Below are positions 39,336-51,367 of a stretch of 64,000 nucleotides of DNA, one piece after another. Every line of letters begins with the position of its first letter. Positions within the stretch are counted from its first letter, which is position 1. The notes below the pieces were generated by a model. It had not been told where the DNA came from, did not search any database, and saw nothing but the letters and a program-made list of their open reading frames with translations. The position numbers and the translations under genes are program-made. The stretch covers positions 4,628,001 through 4,692,000 of the forward strand of contig NC_074716.1 in assembly GCF_947242115.1 (NCBI RefSeq), given 5' to 3'. The DNA is from Biomphalaria glabrata. Taxonomy: Eukaryota > Mollusca > Gastropoda > Planorbidae.

Positions 39336-39474
39336 GGTCCCAAACAGAGGATGCATATTCTATTATTTATTGGCCAAGTTTAACATTCAACTTTATTATG
39401 TCACCTCACTCTAATTCTCAATGGGTGAATGTTATGTCAAGATATTTAAGCAATGTTTGAAATGTTTACTTAAT

Positions 39475-39575
39475 TTAGATATTCCTTCAGAGTTGAAGAT
39501 TAACTAGACTACATCCTTGTCCTAAACTCCAGCAGGATGACAGAGGCTGGGGGGGGGGGGGAGTGGGCGTTGAGA
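39475..39575 (-). mobile_element. tRNA-derived SINE, family B (reverse, 3' part)
   Basis: TTCCTTCAGAGTTGAAGATT and CCTAAACTCCAGCAGGATGA are present, then a G-run ends the similarity; the tRNA-like head is missing. Confidence 0.65.
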
Positions 39576-39689
39576 TGAGAGAATGTCCAGATATAGAAAG
39601 ATATCTATTAAAATTATGATATAAATCTATTATCTACTATGGCTTACTACGTATTTACATCTAGATTAGTAAAATGTTTTACATGTTTC

Positions 39690-39835
39690 GGATGTTAAAT
39701 TCCTTCAGAGTTGAAGATAATTAATTACTTCCTATATAAACCTCCTGGGAGCAGGCAGGGTTTGAACCAGGGACCATTGATAAGTCAGAAAGACAATTCA
39801 GTACGCAAACCACATGACCAGCAGAAATCCAAATA
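39690..39835 (-). mobile_element. tRNA-derived SINE, family B (reverse)
   Basis: TTCCTTCAGAGTTGAAGAT, GGGAGCAGGCAGGGTTTGAA, and CGCAAACCACATGACCAG mark a copy with an intact head. Confidence 0.8.
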
Positions 39836-41388
39836 TAGATTTAGAGTACAATATAATAATATATAGACATAGGTAACTCCACTTTAAGTGTCAGTTTTTT
39901 AAACCTGGCTTCTAAGACAAGCTCTAGGCACTAGACTTAGAATATAGTAAATTAATATTTAAAATATTTAGATGACTAGATCTAGAATATCTAGATTATT
40001 CTAGACTAGATTCTATATGATTATATGATATGACTAAATAGCCACACTAGCTATAACTAGATCTATATACTATATACTTTATATATGGTCTAATAGGTTT
40101 TAAAAAATGTCACATAAGTGAAATTACCATGATTTGCACAATTGTAATAATAATACATACATATGATCATTTAACATGTTTCTAAACTAATAGACTCATT
40201 ACATTACTAGTCACTTACTAGTGACTATAGTAGATAGTATAGGCATAGGCAGGTATAGATCTAGAATCTAGTGACAGTTTGCTAGATCTATACTATAATA
40301 CTTTAATAATAGTATAATTACTACACTGTCTATACTAGACTCTATTTAGTCATAGTGACTATAGACCTATCTATACTATAACTATGTAAAGTAAAGTAAT
40401 AAGTAAATCTACTTATTACTTATCATTATGTGTCTAGAATCTAGATCTAGATCATAGATGATAGATCTAGTCAGTATATAGATGCTATTGGCACTATTGC
40501 TAGTCCGAGTTGAGTAGTCGTCTCTTAGCACTAATCGTCTAATCTAGTAAATTAAGTAAAAAGAGTAAAAGTAAAGTCAGAGTGTAGATAAATCATAATC
40601 AATAATCTAATGTCTATAATTTATTATATGAAATTACCATAATATTATATATTATGTTACCATAACTAGATCTAGATCTCTTATAGTTAGTCTAGACATG
40701 GAACTATGGTCTAGATTACTCTAGATTCTAGGATTTTGCTAAAAGTTCAAAGTTCATAATGATAATCGCGCCGTAACTCGTTACTAACGATGCTTCTATT
40801 AGAATCAATTTATAGATCTAGGCCTGAAAACGAGCTCTTTTTTTTTATCCATCATATTTTGGTCCATAATTTAGAACATGATCATAACACTCAGTCATTG
40901 ATAATCTATGTCAGGGGTGGGCAAATTACGAACGTGGCCCACAGACATAGACAAATATCAGTGTGCTCACAGATTATGCATATAAAACAAGCAATGTATT
41001 AAAAGTAATTAATGTTACATATCTATATAAATTATTGAAACTTCTTATTCTTATCACTTATGATGAAGAGGCTATGAAACATTCTCTACATATGTCATTC
41101 TAAAAAGTTTAAAGTAAATGAAGATTACTTTTATTGGCAATATTTTGAAAAATTCAGTCAAAAAAACGTCAATCTCAGGCCACTATTTATTCAATGCTTC
41201 GAAGAACTGTGTTGAATGTTTTGGGTTTGGCTTGGAACAAGATGGCAACAACTGACGGAGTCCGTGATCTGACTGAGAAAAAAAAGTTTAAGAAAAAATA
41301 AAAGTAAAGAACAATATCCCAACCATAAACTCTAAATGTGAAAGTTTAAACAAAGCTGCACTGAATATTAAACATATTAACTCTCTCA

Positions 41389-41457
41389 CTTGTAACTGAC
41401 GATACCAGCGTTGATTCCACCAGAATGTGGTAAACAATTACGGAGAGATAGAGTTAA
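41389..41457. mobile_element. Second copy of the TTAA-ended palindromic MITE
   Basis: TTAACTCTCTCACTTGTAAC to ACGGAGAGATAGAGTTAA; the centre (CTGACGATACCA, GATTCCAC, AGAATGTGGTAAA) is nearly the same as at 14695. Confidence 0.8.
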
Positions 41458-42272
41458 CTCAATGATCTCAGTGATCAAACTTATTATGGCTAGGGGTCTC
41501 AAATACAGGCAGTTCCGAGAAGTACTAGAAAATTTGGAAACATTCCGATGTTCGGTACCACAGTAGTTGTGTCAAGTATGGCTATTTTATTATTATTATT
41601 TTTTAGACTAGTGTTGCTCACACTATTAGTAAAATTTTTTTAAATTGATAACGCTCTAAGCTATTTGAGGTATTGGGCCCATAGTAGGCCTAATCAACAT
41701 AAAGTCATTTGTCCTCAGCTTTCTCTTCAAAAGGATTGAAAATGCCAAAGCAAGCGGGGGCCCTATAGGAAAATCTAGCTCTGCTCAAAGTAACATAACA
41801 TTTGCATGTTCGGCGGTACTTCTATAAGACCACACCGAAGAAACGCAGGGCTGAAAACGATTCGTTCAAAGTTTAATATCTTAAAATCAATTCAATCAGA
41901 CAAATACTCTAGAGATAAACACTATCTACATTGAACATGACTTACTTGTATCAATCATATAAGTAGTAAAATATCTTGACGGACAAAAGCTATCAGGTTT
42001 AAACAAAAAACAGTAAACAATTCGTAATTACTGATCACATGACTAACGACCAATGACCTTATCTTGCAATGCTATTCCTAGTCTTCCAATAATACATTTC
42101 CAGACAATTACGTCATTCTTAACACTTCCTTCAAATTTTCTAAGAAGTTAAAAAAAATTTCTAAAGGAATTAAAAAAAAAATTGATCCGCATATGGCTTA
42201 CAAAATATCTATTCACTGAATTTCTCAGTTTGATCTAAAAAATCGATCTATATTTTGACTAAGTTTCTACAC

Positions 42273-44248
42273 TAGGGGTTCTCAACCTGTGGATCGCGAT
42301 CCCTTTGGGGGTCGAATGACCATTTGCCAGGGGTCGCCTAAGACCATCGGAAATTTTAAGTTTTTCTTTAATTTTACATTGAAATTATTTATAGTCCTTT
42401 CCTACAAATTGAAACAAAGACATTTGTACCATTAATGATATACAATTACAATCTAAAGTATAAAGTAAAGGGTTGTTACTCAGATTAGGTCTACATGCGA
42501 TAACTCATTAAACGATTGTGAAGCATCAATTAAATGAAATTAAAAAAAAATTTTGTGGGGGAGACATATTTAAAGACACAAACTTATTAGGAGACAGAGG
42601 GCACTTTTAGTGTGTGTAACATCATTGCTTGAAGGTAGACATAGTTTTCCATTGGTAGTTACTTCTTTTTTCTAACGCTTTGCTTAAAGTCCATCGCGGG
42701 GTCAAACATTATTTCAATGGTGAAGATTTGAGCTAGTCTTGAAACTATTAATGGAAACTATTAATACGTAATTGTTCTCTAGTCCATGTTATTGAAGGTA
42801 ATATATCCGTTACGAAACATCCCATGAACAAGGATCTTGAACAAAAGAATGTTAGAAAAAAATATAATGACGATTTTTTTCGCGGCCTGGTTTTATTTAG
42901 TCAGAGCAAACTGAGACGTCTAAGCTTTTGTAAAGAGGACATCCAGTAGTTTCGTTTTAAAGCTCAAGGAGTTCAAAAAATCTAAACTCATCATCAACAA
43001 CAGCAGCCGCTATCACTTCTTGTTTGGTTTCTCTCTGAATTGACAGATCTATCAAATCTCACACCATTTCCAGCTGCCAAAGTCATTGTTCGAGTTCTTG
43101 ACTAAATTTAGTGCAATTTTCTGATCTAATGACACATTTCCCATTGAGCATAGTTCTGCTGATATTTTCGATCAGGTAATTCAAGCAATGATATCTTCTC
43201 CGCTTCCAATATTTAGCATCCAGCTTTATGAATTCACAGACGTTGCAACTTGTTCACAATGACTGGCTTACGTGAATTTTCAAGACGAGTTTCTATTTTA
43301 AAAACCTCTTGAAACAATTTCTACAGCACTAAATATAGTTAAAAAAAAGTAGGCTCATTTTGGGGGAAATTATAAGATCTCTTGGAAAAAAATGCGTGGT
43401 GTCTGCACAGATTGTGCTTCGAGTATGCTAAGATGTCAGTTTTTATTTCCACGTCTGTTTCTGAATGAGTCACCAAAAGTCATTGAAACTCACTGTAGGA
43501 TTCATTGATATGTATTAGTAAAAAAAATACTGCCACCAGCATTAGATCAAGAGCGATGCAGCTGGAAATTATTTATTTTCAATGTTAGTTCCACAATTCT
43601 GAATCAAGTGCTTGCTGACATCTCTCGTTCTATCTGAGATTGTTGTGTGCCTTCTTCTTCCATTTCCAACTACATATCTTTGCGACAACAGGTTTCTCCA
43701 GTTTGCTAGCTATAAAGTCTAAATTCAGAAATAGACTGAATGATAGACTGATGCTGAAGATGACATTCATTGTGATCTTGCAAAGTCTGTACATAGAATT
43801 GCTGAACTGGTGAATCAGAAACAATCTCAACATTAGTAATGATGTTGGCTTGTTTGCAAATACTGTTGCAACAATATTTTTGTAGCAATATAGTTTACTC
43901 ACTGTATCAAAGACTGTAGGCTTAACGTTTTACATGCCTAGTAGCCTAATACATTTCAAATTGTGACTTAATTATGCAACATAAATTTAATAAACATCCA
44001 ATAGAAAAGTAAATAAATGAAAGTTATAACAGTAATTTTTTAGTAATTTAAGCACAATTTTGTATACAATGACATAATGCTTAGATAAATCATAAATTTA
44101 AAATTTGATTATGATTTTATAACGTTAGCTAAATCACATTTAGGGCCTACTTAGGCCTAAGACCGAAACAAATTTTATGGTTGGGGGTCGACGCCTAGTG
44201 GAGAATCGTATTAGGGGGTCGCCGAGCTAAAAAGGTTGAGAACCGCTG
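42273..44248 (+). mobile_element. Decayed ~2 kb hAT element with ZBED/Charlie-like transposase remnant
   Basis: Outer ends are TAGGGGTTCTCAACC and GGTTGAGAACCGCTG. Flanking octamers TTCTACAC and ATCTACAC match 7 of 8, the right one offset four bases. Inside, the plus strand at about 43390-43500 reads MRGVCTDCASSML and SPKVIETHCRIH, the hAT transposase catalytic-domain signature (VCTDGAPAML, SPKVIGTHC). Stops and frame changes are numerous, so it is inactive. It is a plausible parent for the short MITEs that share its ends. Confidence 0.85.
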
Positions 44249-44812
44249 TTAAATCTACACGATCGTAGTTGAAATGTGCAGTCAAGCATAGCACTACCCT
44301 CCCTCACCCCCCATAATTGTAAAGTTTCGCTATTTAAAAGTAAATATGTATTTTGTATGCGTATAATAATAATAAGGCTTGTCTTCGAGTATGAAGACAT
44401 TTTGTCACATTTACATAAGGCTTGCCTTTGAGTCTGAAGATTAAATAGGAATGCAGTATTTTCCGTGACAACGCAGCCCCAGCCGTGACCTACATATTTT
44501 GCCACATCCAGGGCAAGCATAGCCACTGTCCGCCGATGGTCGATTAAGATTTTCTTTTCGCCGTCTGCTTCTTTCCTCGGCATCGGATTTTCTTTTAGTC
44601 TCAAATGTGTAATTTGTAAGTTGGCGCCTAAGCTAATATTGGGACAAAAAAAAAAGATCCTAAGGATTAAATGACTTTCAATATAGTTGCATTTTAACCC
44701 ATTCGCGGCTAAGCTTGTTTTTGTTTAGCTTGCGTTTAATGATATGTCAGTAGTCGTTTAAAACTTTTTGAATGTAGAATGTATTGCTATGACCCTGCAT
44801 TGCACACTGTCA

Positions 44813-44913
44813 TTAACCCTTTCGACGCGTGTGGTAATTTAGCCTCTATACATTAGAATTGTAATTCGTATGTATGCACTCTTGTAAAAAAAGCTCAGCA
44901 CTTTAAGGGTTAA
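44813..44913. mobile_element. ~100-bp TTAACCCTT-ended piggyBac-like MITE
   Basis: Begins TTAACCCTTTCGACGCG and ends CACTTTAAGGGTTAA. TTAACCC ends are typical of piggyBac relatives. A related TTAACCCATTCGCGG start is at 44695. Confidence 0.6.
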
Positions 44914-45054
44914 GGCGCGAAATAGTGCACCATGGGACACAATAGAGAAACAGAGGAGAGAATGAAAACAAGGACGCTTTAGCTGTTTATTAGACTCTAG
45001 TTTCTTATTGATGATTAAACGTGCTAATCCTTTCGTCGAGGTTATTTGGCTAAG

Positions 45055-45250
45055 TTATAGCAGTATTTTAAAAAGTTATTCCATATGCTAGAACAAATTC
45101 GTACGAGTTCTCCTTCCCTTGTGCCATTAGAGCATACAACGAGTTGCCTGTGCAGCCAGGGAAACCAATGACTCAGCTGAGTTTAAGTCTCTAATTAACA
45201 TACATGACTAGATTAGGACGTAATTATCTTTTGTAAAGAAGGATCGTCTG
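45055..45250 (+). mobile_element. LINE family T, 3' copy in plus orientation
   Basis: The only plus-strand copy: TTCCATATGCTAGAACAAAT, CCATTAGAGCATACAACGAG and ACATACATGACTAGATTAGG, then GTAATTATCTTTTGTAAAGA. Confidence 0.7.
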
Positions 45251-45311
45251 CAAGTTATTTGCTGTAATGTATACGGCTCTTCATGACATGCTCATGTTGC
45301 CACCTACAAAG

Positions 45312-45477
45312 CAGAGGCGTAGCTAGGGTGGGGGAGGAAGGGGATAATTTGAAAATCCCCCAGCCCCAACTTGAGGGTGGCCCTTAATTTTTTTTTTTTT
45401 TACATTAAATGCAGGGGCCCCCAAAGAGATCAAGCCCCCCCTTCTAATGATGGCAAATTCTGTTAGCTACGCCACTG
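45312..45477. mobile_element. MITE, same CAGWGGCGTAGC family, reverse, perfect 8-bp duplication
   Basis: 166 bp from CAGAGGCGTAGCTAGGG to GCTACGCCACTG, flanked by CTACAAAG at 45304-45311 and 45478-45485. Contains GGGGCCCCCAAAGAGATC like the 33201 copy in the other orientation. Confidence 0.95.
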
Positions 45478-45933
45478 CTACAAAGACAATTTTTATTGTC
45501 ATAAAAAAAATTGAAGGTAATTATACAGTGTGCCCATCGCGAAGTGTGTCTTGATTTTAAAAGGGTGTAGGCCTACTGGGATTAAAAAATAAACGAAGTC
45601 GATTTCATAAGAATCCAAATTAGCCGTTGCTTTTCTATTTGTACTTTGCTACACTAAACGATGAAATCAGATTTTCAGCTTTTGAGATCCAAATATGACA
45701 GACCACAAATAACTAAGACGGGCTTTCTTCTTAATAACGCTTAAGAAAACGCTAAACTTTGGCTTAATGGTTGCAAATTTTATTGTTTTTTTGTCCTTGA
45801 TTCATCTTTTGTATTTAGAAACAACAAAAAAAAAATACCAAAAAAAAAATAAACAAGAAGCAGAAAGTAGTCTATAATAATAAAAGATTTTAAAACAATA
45901 TATTACAATACACTTAATACAGTATGTTTGTTT

Positions 45934-48900
45934 TTAAATTGTCCTACATTTTTCATAGATGGCAAGGAGTGTGTAAATCATTGGATTAAGTGCTGAATTT
46001 ATTGGCAGCACAAAAACTACGACCCAGGCGTAAACTTCACGCTCAAAGATGTAGCCGTTTAGACTTAGAAATCCAAGTATTCCTACAGGAAACCAGCACA
46101 TGAAATCGGTCAGTGCCACCAAAGCAAGTTTTTTGGCGATATTATAATCTTGTGCCCGTCTGTTTTTATCGTTGTTGGCATTTTTCACTTTATTCTTTAT
46201 ACTTAAAATGTTCGCGAAAATTAAAATTTGACCTAAAGCTATGAAAAGAAAGAAAATGAAATTTAATACAACGAAAATAACAAAAGAGAATATCCAGCCT
46301 TTATGATATTTTGAGCTGAACGGTAATGCCAGACACAAACCATTGGAAGAATAAATTTCCCATTCTTTTGAAAGAATGGGAAGCACCGCCAACAAAATTC
46401 CAATGAGCCAAACCAATGTAAAAGATAATTTTTTACCTGTATTTGTAAATCTATGTTGACCGAATGGAAAAGTAATTTTCAGGAAGCGGTCTATTGTTAT
46501 GAGACAAATAAAAAATGTAGACGTTTCACTTGAGAGCGTTGACATAAAGCCCGCCACTTGACACAAAACACTTTGTCTCCATTTAACATCTTCTAATACA
46601 TAAATATCTTTATAATGAATATCTACAATAGCTATCAATAGTAAATACATTCCCATAATAAAATCTGAAACAGCCAGACCAGATACAAATAGTCCATAAG
46701 CTTTTTTAAATATCTCTCTGTTCCATCCAATTCTATAGACCAACACAATGCCATTTGCGACTAGGGTTATAAGTCCTACGGTCCAGATGGTAATTCTTTT
46801 TACAATGTCACCAACGAGATGTTTACATGAAGAGATGACATCTGCAGGCGCATGACATTTGTCTGCTGAAATATTTGGATTTAATATTTGTGGGCAACAA
46901 AGTTTATAATCACTAGCTCGTAATTCAGAATTAATAGTAAGACCTCTGAACAAATTTTCAGAAATATTTGTCATCTCAACATTCTCTATGTATAAAGTTT
47001 CTAGTGTAAAGTATTCCGGTATTCCCATATCTTGAAATGTAGAAACTAAAGTATAGCTTAGATTTAAGTGTTTCAGAAAACTTACATTTTTAAAGACATT
47101 CAATTTTAATTTTGATGTTTTTGTATACGATAAATCAATAATTTCTAACGATGATGAAAAATCGAAATTTTGATCTATTGTTAAATTTTGGTTGTGAGAA
47201 ATGTTCAACACTTTTAAATGACTTAAACTTGAAACAGATTTCATATCATTGCTGCTAATTAACTCATTGTAACTAAGATCTAATACAATAACTTCTAAAA
47301 GATTCCAATATTGAAAAGCGAAGTCAAAGTTTTCTATTCTACAATAAGGTCCATAGAGCTCAACCATCTGAAAGAGATGAGATACTCGTGTATGTTTTTG
47401 CAGTGGATACGCTAAGTTTGATAAGTTATACAGACCAACAGTCAGTTTGTAAATGTATTCTGTGTAATCTGCCCCCGTGCTCTGATTATATTTTGTTCTT
47501 CTACTGGAAATACAAACATAATTTCTGGGACAAGGGATATTGCATAAAAAATGTGTCCCATTCCTTAGCTGAAATGAGCTTTTGTCTTGCTCATGAATAC
47601 AGAGTCCTTTATGCTTGTAACTAATTTGAACCGAGCCTAAAAAAAGGGTCGATTCAAATTCATCTTCACCGGAAGGACAATCTCGATAGTCATCGTTTAT
47701 ATATGTGTGGGAAATACAGTAAGAGTTTGGGCACTTGACAAAACCTTTGGGGCATTTAAAATGTTCACAGTTTTGTAAATGTGAGTTAGATATACAACCA
47801 GAAGGTGACTTGCATCTGAATCTACTTTTGATACATTTATGAACGAACTCTTTTGGATGAGTCGCACATGGAACTCTTGGATATTGAGCATCATTAGCAG
47901 TAGAAATCTTTCGAGCATCAGGCGAATCTTTTCCAACGCTTTGGTTAAGACAAAACCAATCAATGTCTGTAGTAAATCCTTGCTCGCTTAAACTTTCAAT
48001 TGTTTCATTTTGAGGTCTTTCCATCAAGCTCTTGCAATCAGACATGGCGAAACTTTCAAAAATGGAATAGTTGTTTCCACTGAGCAGTAAAAGTACTAGC
48101 AACAATGTGTCGTTTCTTATGGTATTCAGTTTGTTGCATAATTTCTTGCTACACACATAGCGCTGAGTATATTTATTATCAGACGACACGTTCTGATCGC
48201 ATTCAATAAGTTGAAAAGAATCATGGGACACATTTCCTGAACTGTAAAGATCTAGCTCTGGATGCCGACAGCTAGATATTTCAAACATATTCTCATTTCT
48301 AGAGACTTCAGCCAGCACGCTAAGTGTTAGATCTTGATTCACTATAACTTCTTGGCATTCACAGATCACAAATGGTTCACTCACTACTTTCGAGCAGTTT
48401 TCAGTAAACACATGTCTCATTAAATGTTCAGTAATGTCATCAATAAACTCAATGCGTTCTATGCTTGAACTGTTTATAAAAAAACACTCTCCATAAGAAG
48501 TTTTGTAGAAATCATTTACAAATAAAAACGGGTTTCCAGACTCCCAATAGAATTCATTAAAATCATTTTTAATTCCTAGCGGTACACTAAAGTGTCTTTT
48601 TAGATCCTTCACGAGAGGGGATTCTTTGAGCAGGTCAAATAGAAACTCGAGTTCACTAGGCGATTCTAAAGAAACTAAATAACTTTGTGGTCTCTCTTTA
48701 CAATACTGGACACTTTGATCATGAGTCCTATTCAAAACGTCTGCTACGTGATAATAGGACGTCACTGAACTTCCGGTGGTGGTAAAAGCTTCGAGATAGT
48801 CTGTGCACGTAGTCTTACAAAGCACAGCAAATAACTTCACAAAATTTAAGTCAGCAAAGCTTTCGTAAAAGTATAGAAACTGGATATAATACATTTGGTT

Positions 48901-49343
48901 CGACTCATCGCCAAATCTATGCGACAATAAAAACAGTCGGTAAACGTACGTGTCTTTATTTTGCTTTTGGATAATTTGTTCAATGTCATGTAAATATGTT
49001 GACTTGGTGTCCGCGATCAGGATAATTGTCGCAAGAGGAGGTCTGGTCCTAGATTGAAACCACAATTCAGATGCGATAAAGACGTCGTTAATAGGAAATG
49101 ACTGGTCGCACGAAAGTGGCATGTCCTGAACAGCTGTTAAGTTATTCGATTCAATTAGCCCACTAACAGGGAATAACATAAATGTGTGATTTGGTTGCAT
49201 TTGGTTTGTGGTTCTAGAAACATAGTCAATTGCAGATTCGATAAAGTCTGTCTGTTCTTTCACTTCAGCTCGACAATCGATTATAAACAGAACATCTTTA
49301 CTTCTTGTCTGACAATCTTCTAGTGGAAAAAAACAAAGGCGAC
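45934..49343 (-). CDS. Chimeric 7TM receptor: vWA-like + C-type-lectin-like + LDLa + LRR + class A GPCR (LGR/GRL101-like)
   Basis: One uninterrupted exon of 1136 codons, stop TAA-side end at 45934. The 5' border is an acceptor (TTTGTCCTCAG) at 49344, so the initiator and signal peptide sit on an unseen upstream exon. Approximate order, numbering residues from 49353: vWA-like fold 18-180 (VLFIIDCRAE, with the MIDAS DxSxS lost); C-type-lectin-like 184-335 (QYCKERPQSYLVSLESPSE, GEC, FVICEC; no EPN/QPD or WND calcium residues); Cys-rich stretch 360-470; LDL-receptor class A 529-565 (CPSGEDE acidic end); leucine-rich repeats 685-815 with a Cys-rich cap 819-843; 7TM 853-1130 with TIDRF after TM3 and NPMIY in TM7. 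The tail after TM7 is only about 10 residues. The 7TM block resembles relaxin-receptor-type LGRs and snail GRL101. Surface receptor; ligand unknown. Confidence 0.92.
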
Positions 49344-49557
49344 CTGAGGACAAATAATTGGCAGTTTAAAATATAAATTTTATTACAGAAAACTAGGGAA
49401 GCAAAAAAAAAACATTCTTATTGAAGAAAATATATTAATTCTAAAAATAAATATCGTTATAACATTATATAATATTCCGTTACTCATTAATATTCAACTC
49501 TGTGAGGCGCTTAAACCCGTTCCTTTAATTTTCATGGATAAAAGTATACAGATCTTT

Positions 49558-49606
49558 CTTATCTTATATAATACAAACCTTACTTCAAAAAAGAAGATGA
49601 AAAGAT
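49558..49606 (-). mobile_element. LINE family T, 3' terminus only
   Basis: TCTTATCTTATATAATACAA followed by ACCTTACTTCAAAAAAGAAG, the last ~48 bases of the element. Confidence 0.65.
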
Positions 49607-49994
49607 TATAAATAGGAGTATAAATTGTATTTTTCTTAAATATATATTTGTATATATATATATTTAAATATCGTATATTAGGTAGCGATTTCAAAATTAA
49701 TAAACTGAAATTTATACTTTTTATCATGAAAATTGTTACAGAAATTGTCACCCAGCTTTGGGTCATTTGAGGCCAAATAATTTATTAACATCAAATGGCT
49801 GACGGTATTGTCCAGAGTCAATTTACAGTTTTAGAACCAAGGGAGGAAACTAAATTTACTCCCGTTTATAAAACAAAGAAGAAGATTCGTATGGTTTTAA
49901 TCAAATGTTGTCTTTTTTTATAATTAGAATTTAACTTGTTTTACCCTGTTGGTTACATTTTGATTAAATGTGAAATGGTTGAAGAAAAGACTGA

Positions 49995-50140
49995 ACTGTC
50001 GTTCGGATTAATCGATGGTCCCGGGTTCAAACCCTGCCCGCTCCCATCCCCCGTCGTTCTTCGGGAGGTTTGGACTAGGAAGTTAACTATCTTCAACTCT
50101 GAAGCAACATCCGAAACCTGTAGAACAAACATTTTTAAGG
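49995..50140 (+). mobile_element. tRNA-derived SINE, family B (forward)
   Basis: GGGTTCAAACCCTGCCCGCT is the B-box region, followed by GGGAGGTTTGGACTAGGAAG and ATCTTCAACTCTGAAGCAAC. Confidence 0.85.
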
Positions 50141-50484
50141 AGTTCAAACCATAAATAAACATTCATTTTATTTTCGATTGCTGATTCAAATTTCTAAGAT
50201 CTTGAAGGAACACCTGTAATTTTTTTTTTAAATAAAAAAGATGTTAATATAACGTCATCAAATATGAGGTCGAAACAAAAATTGGATCGAAAGAAAGAGA
50301 AAAAAAATCGATTTTGAAAAATTGTTTTCCTCGAGTGGTCATTATATAAAATCGTAACTGATTTCAGAAAGTGTTTTGTTATCCCGAATGAATGTGGTAG
50401 AAAAATTGAATATAATTTCTATTTTTTTAAGCAAAAAAAAATCAATTTTGTTTTATCAATTACTTTTCTTTTATATTAATAAAA

Positions 50485-50680
50485 GGAATTCGGTGGCTGA
50501 GTGATTACGTGCTTGGCTTTCAAACCTGGAGTCCTGGTTTCGAAGCTCGGTGAAGACTGGGATTTTAATTTTTGGCATTCTTAGGGCACCCCTAAGTCCA
50601 CACAACTCTAATGGGTACCTGACCTTAGTTGAGCAAAGAAATTCGGTTGGTCGTTGTGCTGGCAACATGATACATAATTT
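50485..50680 (+). mobile_element. tRNA-derived SINE, family A
   Basis: GGTGGCTGAGTGATTACGTG, B-box GGTTTCGAAGCTCGG, GACTGGGATTTTAATTTTTG, ATGGGTACCTGACCTTAG, and GTTGGTCGTTGTGCTGGC. Confidence 0.8.
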
Positions 50681-51367
50681 TTTTTTTGCATCCTGCCCAA
50701 GTGGCAGAATTAGCGATGAAAAAAAACAATTCCATAGAATCAATCAATTTGAACTACTCGGATGTTTTAGACGAATTCTCCACTTACCGAAACATTAAAA
50801 AACGTCAAAAAGATGATAAAAAGCTTTATACCGAGATGTGAAAGTGACAGTGGTTTATGTTACAATTAATTATACTGTTACAGTCCGTTCTGTCTTTATG
50901 AGTCACACAGTGTGGTTGAGACGTTCTTGCATTAATTATTTAGAAATGATTTTCTAGAGGCCACTTATATGTTTACAATTTCCGTTTATTTTGAAATAAT
51001 ATGTTTAAATCTAAAATTTTAATGATTTTTTTTTTGGTCTGTATTGGCTAGATATGGTTTTCCATATGTTAGTACTATTTTCTTAAGATATGGGTATTTA
51101 AGTTCCTTCTGTAATTACTGTAGGCCTATAATTTATTTCAAACACGATTTTTAAACTAAGTTCATGTGTTGGTAAAACTATAAGAAAAATGGAGAGAATG
51201 CTAATGTTCTAATAACTTTCGCGATGATAACATTCTTGCCACCAATCTTGAATAGATTAGAGCCATGGTCTTTGTTTTGATTGCTAAAGGAACATCGTGA
51301 TGAAATGTTTCCAGTTCTTCATTATTCACTATCCGAGTAATTGCCGCTAAGAAATCACACTCTAGTC

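Larger units (their letters stand above)
38178..45933. other. Gene-free stretch between FADS6 5' end and the 7TM receptor
   Basis: Holds LINE family T pieces, two SINE B copies, a TCTAGA-rich tract, the 2-kb hAT element and small MITEs. A CAGGGGTGGGCAAA hAT-like left end is at 40913. The minus frame at 44604-44250 (HRRTVAMLALDVAKYVGHGW) looks protein-like but I recognise no family; a 28-bp CTTGYCTTYGAGT repeat pair precedes it. Confidence 0.5.

Noticed and set aside
44227-44604. 125-codon minus-strand frame as a gene
   Set aside because: Overlaps the end of the hAT element and looks like part of an unclassified repeat; protein-like wording noted but no family identified.
47388-47624. Plus-strand frame inside the receptor exon
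   Set aside because: Antisense shadow; the minus-strand frame is clearly the real one.
49344-49353. Start of the receptor at the TTG at 49353
   Set aside because: Not an ATG, and it lies inside a good splice acceptor (TTTGTCCTCAG).
49494-49766. Minus-strand frame upstream of the receptor as its signal-peptide exon
   Set aside because: No convincing signal peptide near a donor in the right phase; AT-rich chance frame.
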